From Romboutsia maritimum (GTDB lineage: Bacteria; Bacillota; Clostridia; Peptostreptococcales; Peptostreptococcaceae), in contig NZ_NOJZ02000004.1 of NCBI RefSeq assembly GCF_002251085.2, positions 1-64,000 of the forward strand: DNA of 64,000 nucleotides, in the 5' to 3' direction. The notes beneath the pieces are model-generated. The model was not told the DNA's origin, searched no databases, and was given only the letters and a program-made list of their open reading frames with translations. The translations under genes were made by a program, and so were the position numbers. Of the stretch, positions 26,009-34,123 are shown one piece after another. Numbering within the stretch: the stretch's first letter is position 1; the number at the start of each line of letters is the position of its first letter.

Positions 26009-26053
26009 TGCGCGGAAATTTATTAGGTGATAAATTGGCCGTGCGTTTTTTTG
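26009..26053 (+). terminator. G+C-rich terminator-like hairpin
   Basis: TGCGCGG-AAATTTAT pairs with ATAAATT-GGCCGTGCG, followed by seven T. It is 160 bases after ogt with no gene between, so it may belong to ogt or to a lost gene. Confidence 0.75.
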
Positions 26054-26155
26054 TGTAAAAATAAACACGGAAGTACTTACAAGTAGATAATTTATTCTGA
26101 TATAATGTAATAAGAAAAAAATAAATAATAGTTAAATAGAAATGAGGTAATTGTG

Positions 26156-27109
26156 ATGAAGTGCACAACATTCACATTTAAGGGGGAAGAAAATTTAGAT
26201 ATATATACGTATAAATGGGAAAGTGAAATCAATAACGAAGTTAAAGGGATTGTTCAAATTGCTCATGGAATGTCAGAGACTGCAATAAGATATGAAGCCT
26301 TTGCGAAAGAATTAACTGACAATGGATATATAGTTTATATAAATGATCACAGGGGTCATGGGAAAACAGCTAAAGTTGTAGAAAATGTAGGATATTTAGC
26401 AGAAAAAAATGGATTTAGATGTTTAGTTGAAGATATGAATAAACTAACAAGTATAATAAAAAAAAATCATGAAGATTTACCTATTTATTTGTTTGGTCAT
26501 AGTATGGGTTCTTTTGCAAGTCAAAGGTATATAATGGAATATGGAGATAATATAGATGGACTTATTTTATCAGGTTCAAATGGAAAGAACGGTACGATAC
26601 TTAGTATAGCAACTATAATAATAAATCATGAAATAAAAAGATATGGTAGGAAATATAGAAGTAAAAAATTAGATAACTTAATTTTTGGAGGAAATAATAA
26701 AAAATTTAAACCTTCAAGAACTGATTTTGATTGGTTAAGTAGGGATACTGCACAAGTAGATAAATATATAGAAGATCCATTTTGTGGAGTATTGTTTACA
26801 TGCGGGTTCTTTAGCGATTTAATTCAAGGGTTAAAAGAAATAGAAGATAAAGAAAATTTAAAGAAAGTTCCACTAAAATTACCTATATTTATAATGTCAG
26901 GAGATAAAGACCCTGTAGGTAAGAATGGAAAAGGGGTTTTAAATTTAAGAGATAGGTATATAGGCTTAGGTGTAAAAGATGTTTCATGTAAACTATATGA
27001 AGGTGGTAGACATGAGATGTTAAATGAAGTAAATAAAGATGAAGTAATAAAAAATATTATATGTTATTTAGATAAAAAAGTTAAACAAAGAAAAACTCAA
27101 AGAGTATAA
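26156..27109 (+). CDS. alpha/beta hydrolase, lysophospholipase / monoacylglycerol lipase type
   Basis: A 317-residue serine hydrolase of the Hydrolase_4 (S33-like) family. It shows the oxyanion region QIAHGMSETAIRYE, the DHRGHGKT motif, the nucleophile elbow GHSMGS, the acid in SGDKDPVGKNGKG and the His in EGGRHEMLNE. The likely substrates are lysophospholipids or monoacylglycerols. It has no signal peptide, so it is cytoplasmic or membrane-associated. GAGG (26144-26147) fits either the ATG at 26156 or the adjoining GTG at 26153. It is convergent with the glycosyltransferase gene across a bidirectional terminator. Confidence 0.88.
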   Translation: MKCTTFTFKGEENLDIYTYKWESEINNEVKGIVQIAHGMSETAIRYEAFAKELTDNGYIVYINDHRGHGKTAKVVENVGYLAEKNGFRCLVEDMNKLTSIIKKNHEDLPIYLFGHSMGSFASQRYIMEYGDNIDGLILSGSNGKNGTILSIATIIINHEIKRYGRKYRSKKLDNLIFGGNNKKFKPSRTDFDWLSRDTAQVDKYIEDPFCGVLFTCGFFSDLIQGLKEIEDKENLKKVPLKLPIFIMSGDKDPVGKNGKGVLNLRDRYIGLGVKDVSCKLYEGGRHEMLNEVNKDEVIKNIICYLDKKVKQRKTQRV

Positions 27110-27112
27110 AAT

Positions 27113-27157
27113 AAGAAGTTGTCTCAAAATTTTTATATTCTTGAGACAACTTCTTTG
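27113..27157. terminator. bidirectional terminator between convergent genes
   Basis: AAGAAGTTGTCTCAA pairs perfectly with TTGAGACAACTTCTT, with A/T-rich flanks on both sides. The minus-strand gene's stop codon lies inside it. Confidence 0.92.
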
Positions 27158-27855
27158 TTTACAAAATCAAAACAACCATTAAAGCTTATATCAGATTTAA
27201 TATTAACACATCTTTTTATTAATAGAGATATATTAGATTTAAAGGTATGTTTATTATTATCAGCATGTTTAAATACTATATGATTAAATCTAGAACTTGC
27301 AAATAATTTGTATCCATTATTTAAACAATCATTGCTAAACAAATAATCTTCTTTTATAGAAACATGTCTAAATTGAACCTTTTCTACTATATATTTATTA
27401 AAACATATAGTAGAGCCCATAATAGTATTAGTATAGGTGTTTTCAATTTCATCTTTTAAGAGCATTAGTTTATTAAATTTTTCAAAATAAGAAAATGTTT
27501 TATATTTGCCAACAACTTCACAATCATAATTTGAAAATATATTATAAGCTTCATCAAGGTAATATGGTCCGTAGTAATCATCATCATCAAATTTAGCAAT
27601 ATAATTAAAATTAGACTTATTAATTCCAAAATTTAGGCACTCTCCTAAAGTGATTTTCTCAGGTAACTTATATACATTAATATTTTCATATAAAGAAGTG
27701 TATTTATTAAAGTTAGACATTGGTATAGAATCATTATTTATTATTATTATAAGTTCTTTATGTTTAAAATTTTGAATTAAATAATTTTGTATTAAGTTAT
27801 CTATACAAAATCTTCTGGATGTTACTGTAATGATTGAAAATCCATCAGTATTCAC
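27133..27855 (-). CDS. GT2-family glycosyltransferase of the surface cluster
   Basis: A 240-residue GT-A fold enzyme. It opens with FSIITVTSRRFCIDNLIQNYLIQ and carries an extended DxD-type metal motif FDDDDYYGPYYL, followed by an acceptor region with FRHVSIKEDYLFS (EDxxF). It probably transfers one sugar from a nucleotide-sugar to a surface acceptor. There is no membrane helix. The start appears to be GTG at 27855, with only a distant AAAGGA site, so the 5' end is less certain. It lies downstream of the LRR gene in the same direction but after a terminator, and within 3 kb of a CgeB-like glycosyltransferase and a nucleotide-sugar dehydrogenase. These likely act in one glycan pathway. Confidence 0.82.
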   Translation of the reverse strand: MNTDGFSIITVTSRRFCIDNLIQNYLIQNFKHKELIIIINNDSIPMSNFNKYTSLYENINVYKLPEKITLGECLNFGINKSNFNYIAKFDDDDYYGPYYLDEAYNIFSNYDCEVVGKYKTFSYFEKFNKLMLLKDEIENTYTNTIMGSTICFNKYIVEKVQFRHVSIKEDYLFSNDCLNNGYKLFASSRFNHIVFKHADNNKHTFKSNISLLIKRCVNIKSDISFNGCFDFVNKEVVSRI

Positions 27856-27905
27856 AGTTAAAAATTATCCTTTCTAATGATTCTAAGTATTAAAAATATA
27901 GCAAT

Positions 27906-27938
27906 AAAAACATTGATAACAAATTAATCAATGTTTTT
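27906..27938 (-). terminator. terminator of the LRR gene (minus strand)
   Basis: AAAAACATTGAT pairs with ATCAATGTTTTT, 30 bases after the LRR stop codon. A T-rich tract follows on the minus strand. Confidence 0.8.
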
Positions 27939-27968
27939 ATATGCAATAAAAAGATTAAAACTATTTAA

Positions 27969-30056
27969 TTATTCAGTAATATTTTTTTGTATATTTACAA
28001 AAATTGTTCCATTAAAAATACTATCAACAGTAAATGGGTTAATTCCTATTCCAGAAAATTCAACTGTAGCATTTTCAATAGTAAATTCTACATTTTCCCA
28101 AACTATTGATGGAGGATCGCAACTTAAAGTTTCATCACATACAACCCCATCATTAGATATAGCATCAATTGAAGGAGTATCACCAGCTAAATTTTTCAAA
28201 AAACTTATATCAAGTATAGCCATATCATCAATATCTACGTATATAGGAATGTGATATATTGCTTGGTTATTTGCAAATAAGGTAGCTAAATTTTCAAGTA
28301 TTTCTAATGGGCTAATATCACTAATTTGGTTATGTGATATATCTAAAGCTTTTAAGTTTATTAAATTAGCCAAAGGGATAATGTCTTTAATAGCATTGTG
28401 TGATACATCTAAGAAGCTTAAATTTGTAAGAGTTCCTACTATACTTAAGTCACTTAAAGGAAATTTATTATTATCAATATCAAGTTCATTTAAATTATCT
28501 AAACTAGATATAGGTGTTATTGGATTTACAACTGTAAGTATATTTTTTAAAGTTAAAGAAGTTATATTTGATAATGAACCAAGTTCTGAAACTTTAATTG
28601 TACAAGTATCTAAAATTAATTCCTCAAAATAAGGTAGTATAGATAGTATATCAATATTATTTACAGTGTAACCAGTAATACTAAGATAAACTAAGTTTGG
28701 AAGATACTTTGCAAAATTAACATCTAATGCATTATCTTTAGGATTAACAGGAGGGTTTATAACTAAATGAGTAACACTATTTAGTTCATCTATTGTTATT
28801 GGTGAATTAGGAGGTAATCCAAGTGAATCTCTTATAGCATCAAATACATTAGGGTTAATTGGAGTTGGTAAATCAAATTCTTCTAATGATATATTAATAT
28901 TTAGTTTATAAATATAGTAGTTATCGCTAGATGTATAGAGAATAGGATCACCAACATTTACTATAGGATTAAATATTTTTGAATTTAATATATCTATATC
29001 TGTTGTATTACAAAAATCCAAATCTCCTACAATAAAATCATCTAATAAAGTATAAATATCTAAGTTTGTAGGATCATCTTCAATATTGTTGTACAATCCT
29101 ATTGAATAGTAGATATATACATTTAGATTAGTATCTATAGTATTTATAAAAATAGGTATATTTTGTTTATCATCAGGATTTTCTGAACAAGCAATATTCA
29201 CATTAGATTTTTTATATGAATTTGTTTTTTCATGATAAGAGTATGGTATTCTAAGAACAGTACTAAAAGCTGAAATATTATTTATATTAGAAGGAAAAAT
29301 TTTGTATTTTGGAACTTCTATTAATAAATTTTTCTTGCCTATAAAATAAGTTTCTGTTGCTTTAGATTGAATTTGTTTTAAAGTATATACCTTATTTTCA
29401 ACAGATCTATCATAAGTATCTAAGTTTAAATTAGCTTTATTATTATCTAAATTAAAATTAATGTTTTTATCATAAATTGGTTTATTAAATTTTAAATCAA
29501 AATTAGGCATATTAATTTTCAAGGTATTATCTTCATCAAAAGATAAAATTTCATTTTTATTTACAGATATATTGATATCTTCTGGATTACAATTTTGATT
29601 TAATATAAAATCGCATTCTAGTACACCATCTTTCATATATAATGACATGTCTATTTTAGGATATATGTCTTTATATAAAATTTTAGAAAAAGATATTGTA
29701 CTCTTAGTTGGTAAATTATCAGTTAGTTTGTCCTCGCCAAAAATTTTTGTATCTTGATTACTATTGTTGAATTCGACTTTTAAAACACTAGTTTTAACAG
29801 CTATGTTCTCATTAAGGTTAGAATCTGGCTTAAATTTATTTTTTAGTTTACTAAAAAAGGATTTAAGTCCACTATTATCTTCATGTGAATACTCTACTGA
29901 ATATATTTCTATCATATTATTTAAAAATAATATTTCATAGTTATTATATTTTAATACATATGTTGGAGTATTATTATATTTAGTAGAATTACTATTTTCT
30001 AGGAACATAGGAGTATCATTTGATAGACCGTTATCTATTTTATTTATGTTAATCAC
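27969..30056 (-). CDS. internalin-like LRR protein with DUF7948-type N-domain, no signal peptide
   Basis: A 695-residue protein. The N-terminal 250 residues include YKDIYPKIDMSLYMKDG and LECDFILNQNCNPEDI, the pattern of the beta-rich DUF7948 domain seen ahead of SBBP and other surface repeats. Residues 250-400 are beta-rich. An internalin-type cap (FDAIRDSLGLPPNSPITIDEL) leads into about seven 22-residue LRRs (about 435-600, such as LTNLSFLDVSHNAIKDIIPL). A C-terminal beta tail follows. There is no Sec signal, LPXTG or membrane helix, so surface location would need mother-cell assembly on the spore. A sigma-K-like promoter lies upstream. The start is doubtful: GTG 30056 has no spaced ribosome site, whereas AAGGTGAT is well placed for an ATA codon at 30047. 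Confidence 0.78.
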   Translation of the reverse strand: MININKIDNGLSNDTPMFLENSNSTKYNNTPTYVLKYNNYEILFLNNMIEIYSVEYSHEDNSGLKSFFSKLKNKFKPDSNLNENIAVKTSVLKVEFNNSNQDTKIFGEDKLTDNLPTKSTISFSKILYKDIYPKIDMSLYMKDGVLECDFILNQNCNPEDINISVNKNEILSFDEDNTLKINMPNFDLKFNKPIYDKNINFNLDNNKANLNLDTYDRSVENKVYTLKQIQSKATETYFIGKKNLLIEVPKYKIFPSNINNISAFSTVLRIPYSYHEKTNSYKKSNVNIACSENPDDKQNIPIFINTIDTNLNVYIYYSIGLYNNIEDDPTNLDIYTLLDDFIVGDLDFCNTTDIDILNSKIFNPIVNVGDPILYTSSDNYYIYKLNINISLEEFDLPTPINPNVFDAIRDSLGLPPNSPITIDELNSVTHLVINPPVNPKDNALDVNFAKYLPNLVYLSITGYTVNNIDILSILPYFEELILDTCTIKVSELGSLSNITSLTLKNILTVVNPITPISSLDNLNELDIDNNKFPLSDLSIVGTLTNLSFLDVSHNAIKDIIPLANLINLKALDISHNQISDISPLEILENLATLFANNQAIYHIPIYVDIDDMAILDISFLKNLAGDTPSIDAISNDGVVCDETLSCDPPSIVWENVEFTIENATVEFSGIGINPFTVDSIFNGTIFVNIQKNITE

Positions 30057-30110
30057 CTTCTTTATTATAGTAAACTAACTTGTAGGAAGTTATACTAAGT
30101 TAATTTATAA

Positions 30111-30139
30111 TATAATATGTTATTTGAAATAAAAAAGTG
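30111..30139 (-). promoter_or_regulatory. sigma-K-like promoter upstream of the LRR gene
   Basis: On the minus strand CACT, 16 bases, then CATATTATA. This fits the mother-cell sigma-K pattern mACm-N16-CATAnnnTA except for the last base of the -35 element. It ends 54 bases before the LRR start. Confidence 0.55.
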
Positions 30140-30236
30140 TCAAATTTAAATTTAAAATTGTTAGATAAAAAGACCTTATAATATATATGTATCCTATAAA
30201 TAGGTAAGTAATATAAAATGAAGGGGATGTGAATAT

Positions 30237-31805
30237 ATGAGATACCATGATAAAACAATAGATAGACTAAATGATACAAATATGGCTTGTATATTTGATG
30301 ATTTAACTAGGCTTTGTTTTAAAGATAGCTGTAATCTTATTAATATTAGTCCAGATGATTGGAAATATAAATTTTTGAATTTTAAACCAGATATATTTAT
30401 GGTAGAGTCTGCATGGTGTGGATATAAAAATTCATGGGGGAACATAATTTCTTCAAGTAAAGAAGAAAAATTAAAGCCTTTAAGTGACATATTAACATTT
30501 TGTAAAAAAAATGATATACCAACCATATTTTGGAATAAAGAAGATCCTGTTAGTTTTGATTTATTTTTACCAGTAGCTAAAAAGTTTGATTATGTTTTTA
30601 CTACAGATGAAGGTTGTATTGTAAAATATAAAAATGCACTAAATCATAAGAGAGTATACTCTTTGTTATTTGCTGCAAATCCTAAAATTCACAACCCTAT
30701 AAAAATATTAGAAGAAAGAAATTCAAAAGCTTGCTTTGCAGGAGCATATTATAGATTAAGGTATCCTCAGAGGTGTGAAGATTTAAATGAAATTTTAGAT
30801 GCAGCTGTAAATACAATAGGTTTAGAAATATATGATAGAAATTATAAACTTGGAATGATTCAATATAGATTCCCTAAAAAATACATGCCTTTTGTTAAAG
30901 GGAGTCTAGAAGCAGAAGAATTAGATATAGCAAATAAAGGTTATAAAGTAATGATAAATGTTAATAGTATAAAAAATTCAAATACGATGTTTTCAAGAAG
31001 AGTATTTGAGGGTTTAGCATGTGGTACGCCTGTAGTTAGTTCCTATTCAAAAGGAATAAAAAATATATTTAAAGATTTAGTATTTATGGGTAATTGTATA
31101 GATGATATAGAAAAGGAATTTTTAAGACTTTCACAAGATGAAAATTATTATGAAAATAAGGTAATAAAAGGGATTAGATATATACTAAATAATCATACTT
31201 ATAATCATAGATTGATTTATATTTTATCTAAAATTGGAATAGGTATTAAAGAGGAAGTAAAAAATATTGCTGTAATTTCAAAAGTTAACTCAAAAGATGA
31301 TTTTAATAAATTTATTGAAATGTACAATAAGCAAACATATAGATATAAAAAATTAATAATAATAACAAATAATAAAAACATAATAAAATTAAAAAAATAT
31401 AATAAAAATATAAGCTATATATTATATGATGAAAAATCTAAATATAAATTTCTAGATAATTTTATAAATGAAGAATATATTTCTATTATAAATGTTAAAA
31501 ATAATTATGGTGAAAATTATTTAGAAGACTTAATTAATGCAACTTTATATACAGATGCAGATTTTATAGGAAAAAAATCTTATTATATAGAAGATAAAGA
31601 GCAATTAAAATGTATAAATAAAAGTAGTTCTTTTAAATATGTAAATAATATAGATTTAGATAAAGGTATATTAAAATTTAAATCATTAAGTAATTATACA
31701 TTAGAAGAACTTATAAAAGATGTAAATAAAAACTATATAAAGTTAGATAATTTGCCTATTAAATATTTTTCAATAGATAATTTTAATTTAATTTGTAAAA
31801 TCTAA
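30237..31805 (+). CDS. CgeB-like spore-maturation glycosyltransferase
   Basis: A 522-residue protein. Residues 1-330 follow the CgeB family: KPDIFMVESAWCG, DIPTIFWNKEDP, FDYVFTTDEGC, CFAGAYYRLRYPQR, and the GT-B C-terminal motif FSRRVFEGLACGTPVVSSYSKGI. The last 190 residues resemble a divergent GT2-like domain (IAVISKVNSKDDFNKFIEMYNKQTYRYKKLIIITNN) without a clear DxD, possibly a non-catalytic partner. In Bacillus subtilis CgeB acts in outermost spore-layer glycosylation. AAGGGG lies upstream of the ATG, and the gene is divergent from the LRR gene. It probably glycosylates a spore-surface protein, perhaps the LRR protein, which is inference from adjacency. Confidence 0.8.
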   Translation: MRYHDKTIDRLNDTNMACIFDDLTRLCFKDSCNLINISPDDWKYKFLNFKPDIFMVESAWCGYKNSWGNIISSSKEEKLKPLSDILTFCKKNDIPTIFWNKEDPVSFDLFLPVAKKFDYVFTTDEGCIVKYKNALNHKRVYSLLFAANPKIHNPIKILEERNSKACFAGAYYRLRYPQRCEDLNEILDAAVNTIGLEIYDRNYKLGMIQYRFPKKYMPFVKGSLEAEELDIANKGYKVMINVNSIKNSNTMFSRRVFEGLACGTPVVSSYSKGIKNIFKDLVFMGNCIDDIEKEFLRLSQDENYYENKVIKGIRYILNNHTYNHRLIYILSKIGIGIKEEVKNIAVISKVNSKDDFNKFIEMYNKQTYRYKKLIIITNNKNIIKLKKYNKNISYILYDEKSKYKFLDNFINEEYISIINVKNNYGENYLEDLINATLYTDADFIGKKSYYIEDKEQLKCINKSSSFKYVNNIDLDKGILKFKSLSNYTLEELIKDVNKNYIKLDNLPIKYFSIDNFNLICKI

Positions 31806-31821
31806 AATAAGGAAAATAATT

Positions 31822-31849
31822 CACCTATATTTTTTATTAACATAAAATA
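31822..31849 (+). promoter_or_regulatory. sigma-K-like promoter upstream of the nucleotide-sugar dehydrogenase
   Basis: CACC (31822-31825), 15 bases, CATAAAATA (31841-31849): matches mACm-N15/16-CATAnnnTA. It ends 74 bases before the ATG. Confidence 0.5.
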
Positions 31850-31922
31850 AATTAGATATATTTTAAATAAAAAATTAAAAATCAGAAATCTTTACAATGA
31901 CATTAAAAAAGGAGTAATTAGT

Positions 31923-33182
31923 ATGAATAAGAAAGTTTGTGTGATAGGACTAGGATATATAGGACTCTCTATTGCAACTTTGCTTGCTCATTATGGATAT
32001 GATGTAATGGGTGTAGATACTAATGAAGAAATTGTATCTAATTTAAATGAAGGAAAAATTATAATTAAAGAACCGTATCTTGATATTTTAGTTAAAGATG
32101 TTATACAGAAAAAAAAATTGAAAGTATCTAACATTCCATGTGAGGCAGATATATTTATAATAGCAGTTCAAACTCCTATAAACAAATATAAAAGTGCAGA
32201 TTTAAGATATGTAATATCTGCTACAAGTTCTATATTGTCATACCTAAAAAAAGGGGATTTAATAATTTTAGAATCAACATCTCCAGTAGGTACAACCCAA
32301 GAGATTATAAAGCCAATTTTAGAAAGTTGTGATTTAGAAGTAAGTAAAGATATATATTTAGGATATTGTCCGGAAAAAGTATACCCAGGAAATATATTAA
32401 ATGAATTAGTGAAAAATGATAGAGTTATTGGAGGTATTGATGACAAGTCATCTGAAAAGTTAAAAGAATTTTATTATTCATTTGTTAAAGGTAATATATA
32501 TGTAACTGATATCAAAACAGCTGAGATGGTTAAATTAGTTGAAAACGCGTATAGAGATGTAAATATAGCATTTGCTAATGAATTATTAAAAATATGTAAT
32601 GAGATAGATTTAAATGTATGGAATGTTATTAAATACAGTAATAAGCATCCTAGAGTAAATATATTAAATCCAGGGCCAGGTGTTGGAGGTAACTGTTTGG
32701 GAATTGATCCTTGGTTTATAGTAGAAGATAATCAAGATTTAGCAAATATTATAAAATTATCAAGAGACATTAATGATTCAATGCCATACTATGTTTTTGA
32801 AAAAATAGAAAAACTTACAATTAACATTTTAGGATTAAAGAAAATTACTATTTTAGGAATTACCTATAAAGCAAACGTAGATGATATACGAGAAAGTCCA
32901 ATAATTGATTTAATTAAGTTATTAAAAAATGCGGGATATACAATATCTATTTATGATCCTTTTGTTGATGAATATGAATTTTTAGAAAAGGACTTAATTA
33001 AAGCATGTGAGGATAGTGATTTAGTAGTATTAGGAGTTGACCATACAATTTTTAAAGATATAAGTTTTAAAGATATAAAAAAAGTAATGAAAGGTAATAT
33101 TTTATTAGATACAAGAAATTTTTTAGATAGAAAAGAAATTGAAGATGTAAAGTTTATTTATAAATTATTAGGTGACAATTAA
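31923..33182 (+). CDS. wecC: nucleotide-sugar dehydrogenase, UDP-N-acetylmannosamine (WecC) type
   Basis: A 419-residue NAD-dependent UDP-sugar dehydrogenase. The Rossmann start is VCVIGLGYIGLSIA. Motifs follow in order: VQTPINKYKSADLRYV, ESTSPVGTTQEI, YCPEKVYPGN, EMVKLVENAYRDVNIAFANEL, and the catalytic Cys in GVGGNCLGIDPWFIV. The GxGGxCxxxDPWF form is typical of UDP-ManNAc to UDP-ManNAcA enzymes rather than UDP-glucose dehydrogenases, although one His usually next to the Cys is Asn here. It supplies an acidic sugar, fitting the flanking glycosyltransferases. AAAAGGAG is the ribosome site. No UDP-GlcNAc 2-epimerase is in the window, so the substrate must come from elsewhere. Confidence 0.87.
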   Translation: MNKKVCVIGLGYIGLSIATLLAHYGYDVMGVDTNEEIVSNLNEGKIIIKEPYLDILVKDVIQKKKLKVSNIPCEADIFIIAVQTPINKYKSADLRYVISATSSILSYLKKGDLIILESTSPVGTTQEIIKPILESCDLEVSKDIYLGYCPEKVYPGNILNELVKNDRVIGGIDDKSSEKLKEFYYSFVKGNIYVTDIKTAEMVKLVENAYRDVNIAFANELLKICNEIDLNVWNVIKYSNKHPRVNILNPGPGVGGNCLGIDPWFIVEDNQDLANIIKLSRDINDSMPYYVFEKIEKLTINILGLKKITILGITYKANVDDIRESPIIDLIKLLKNAGYTISIYDPFVDEYEFLEKDLIKACEDSDLVVLGVDHTIFKDISFKDIKKVMKGNILLDTRNFLDRKEIEDVKFIYKLLGDN

Positions 33183-33270
33183 AGTTTAATCATTCCATAA
33201 TAATATACATTTTTCTACTGGTGTATAAATACATATGGAAGTTATAAAAGCAAAAAAAGTCAAATTAATG

Positions 33271-33299
33271 AACGAAAATAAATATAAATTCATATACTA
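33271..33299 (+). promoter_or_regulatory. sigma-K-like promoter upstream of the 173-aa cluster protein
   Basis: AACG (33271-33274), 16 bases, CATATACTA (33291-33299): fits mACm-N16-CATAnnnTA except the fourth base. It lies 68 bases before the preferred start at 33367 and downstream of the alternative start at 33235, supporting the shorter gene. Confidence 0.5.
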
Positions 33300-33366
33300 C
33301 AATAGAATTACTAAACAAAAAATTTGTTTATGTAATATAATAAATAGTATTGGAGGAATACTATCA

Positions 33367-33888
33367 ATGTCATGTCAAAATAAAATTTCTTTTGAAAACT
33401 TAGTAAAAATACCATTAGGCTTAAAATATAAGAAAAATACTGAAAATTTATCCATGGTTGCTAACACAGAAAATTTAAATATAAGTTTAGAACCATATAA
33501 TACAGATTCAAAAACTGAAGCAATTATATGTGATAAAGCTCAACAATTAAATATAAAAATAAGATTAATGGAGATTAGACTATCAGGTTATCTGGTTTAC
33601 TCAGTAATGGCAGATGCAATAGATAAAAGCGAAAATTTTCATATAAGCCCTAAGCTAGGAACGACTGTAGTTACACAAGGATGGACATCAGAATCTGCTG
33701 TTTTACCAATTGTACAAGATAAAAATCAATCATATATAGTAATAGGATATATTCAAGATGAAAAATTAAAAGCAGAGGATATAAAAGTTAACATATACGT
33801 AAATGATGTACATGTAGATCAAGTTATTAAATACGGTGATAATGTAGATTTATTATTAAAAGGAGAACTTGAGATAAAATTAGCTTAA
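33367..33888 (+). CDS. unknown small protein of the surface cluster (173 aa)
   Basis: The ATG at 33367 has GGAGG ten bases before it and a sigma-K-like promoter just upstream. A longer frame from 33235 has no ribosome site. The product has no signal or membrane segment and is predicted mostly beta (NIKIRLMEIRLSGYLVYSVMADAI, TTVVTQGWTSESAVLPIVQ, SYIVIGYIQDEKLKAEDIKVNIYVNDV). It ends in a regular strand-rich half that could be an immunoglobulin- or jelly-roll-like fold. I do not recognise the family. Position and promoter suggest a mother-cell-made spore-surface component or a partner of the LRR protein, which is inference. Confidence 0.65.
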   Translation: MSCQNKISFENLVKIPLGLKYKKNTENLSMVANTENLNISLEPYNTDSKTEAIICDKAQQLNIKIRLMEIRLSGYLVYSVMADAIDKSENFHISPKLGTTVVTQGWTSESAVLPIVQDKNQSYIVIGYIQDEKLKAEDIKVNIYVNDVHVDQVIKYGDNVDLLLKGELEIKLA

Positions 33889-33900
33889 TATAAAAAAATA

Positions 33901-33950
33901 AAAAAGCAAAGAAATTTGCCTAGATGCAAGTTTTTTTGCTTTTATTTTTT
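33901..33950 (+). terminator. terminator closing the surface cluster
   Basis: AAAAGCAAA pairs with TTTGCTTTT, with an inner TTGC-CTAGAT-GCAA, followed by a T-rich run. Confidence 0.85.
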
Positions 33951-34123
33951 ACATAAAATGAAATGAAATTTGTATTAAAAAAGTATAAATTTACGATTTT
34001 TGGTCAAAATAATATGATTTTCTATTATAATATAAATATGGCACAATAGATGCTATATTTATAAGCATCTGAATATTCACATCATAAATAAACTAATATA
34101 AAAATACAAGGGGGGGTATTCTT

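Noticed and set aside
25848-26053. Attachment site or IS end beside ogt
   Set aside because: Short repeats are present, but there is no transposase, integrase, tRNA target or paired terminal repeat.
30140-30236. Sigma-K-like promoter for the CgeB-like gene
   Set aside because: The best -10-like sequence (CCTATAAATA) does not match CATAnnnTA, so it was not called.
33235-33366. N-terminal extension of the 173-aa cluster protein from an ATG at 33235
   Set aside because: No ribosome site, and a sigma-K-like promoter lies inside it. ATG 33367 has GGAGG.
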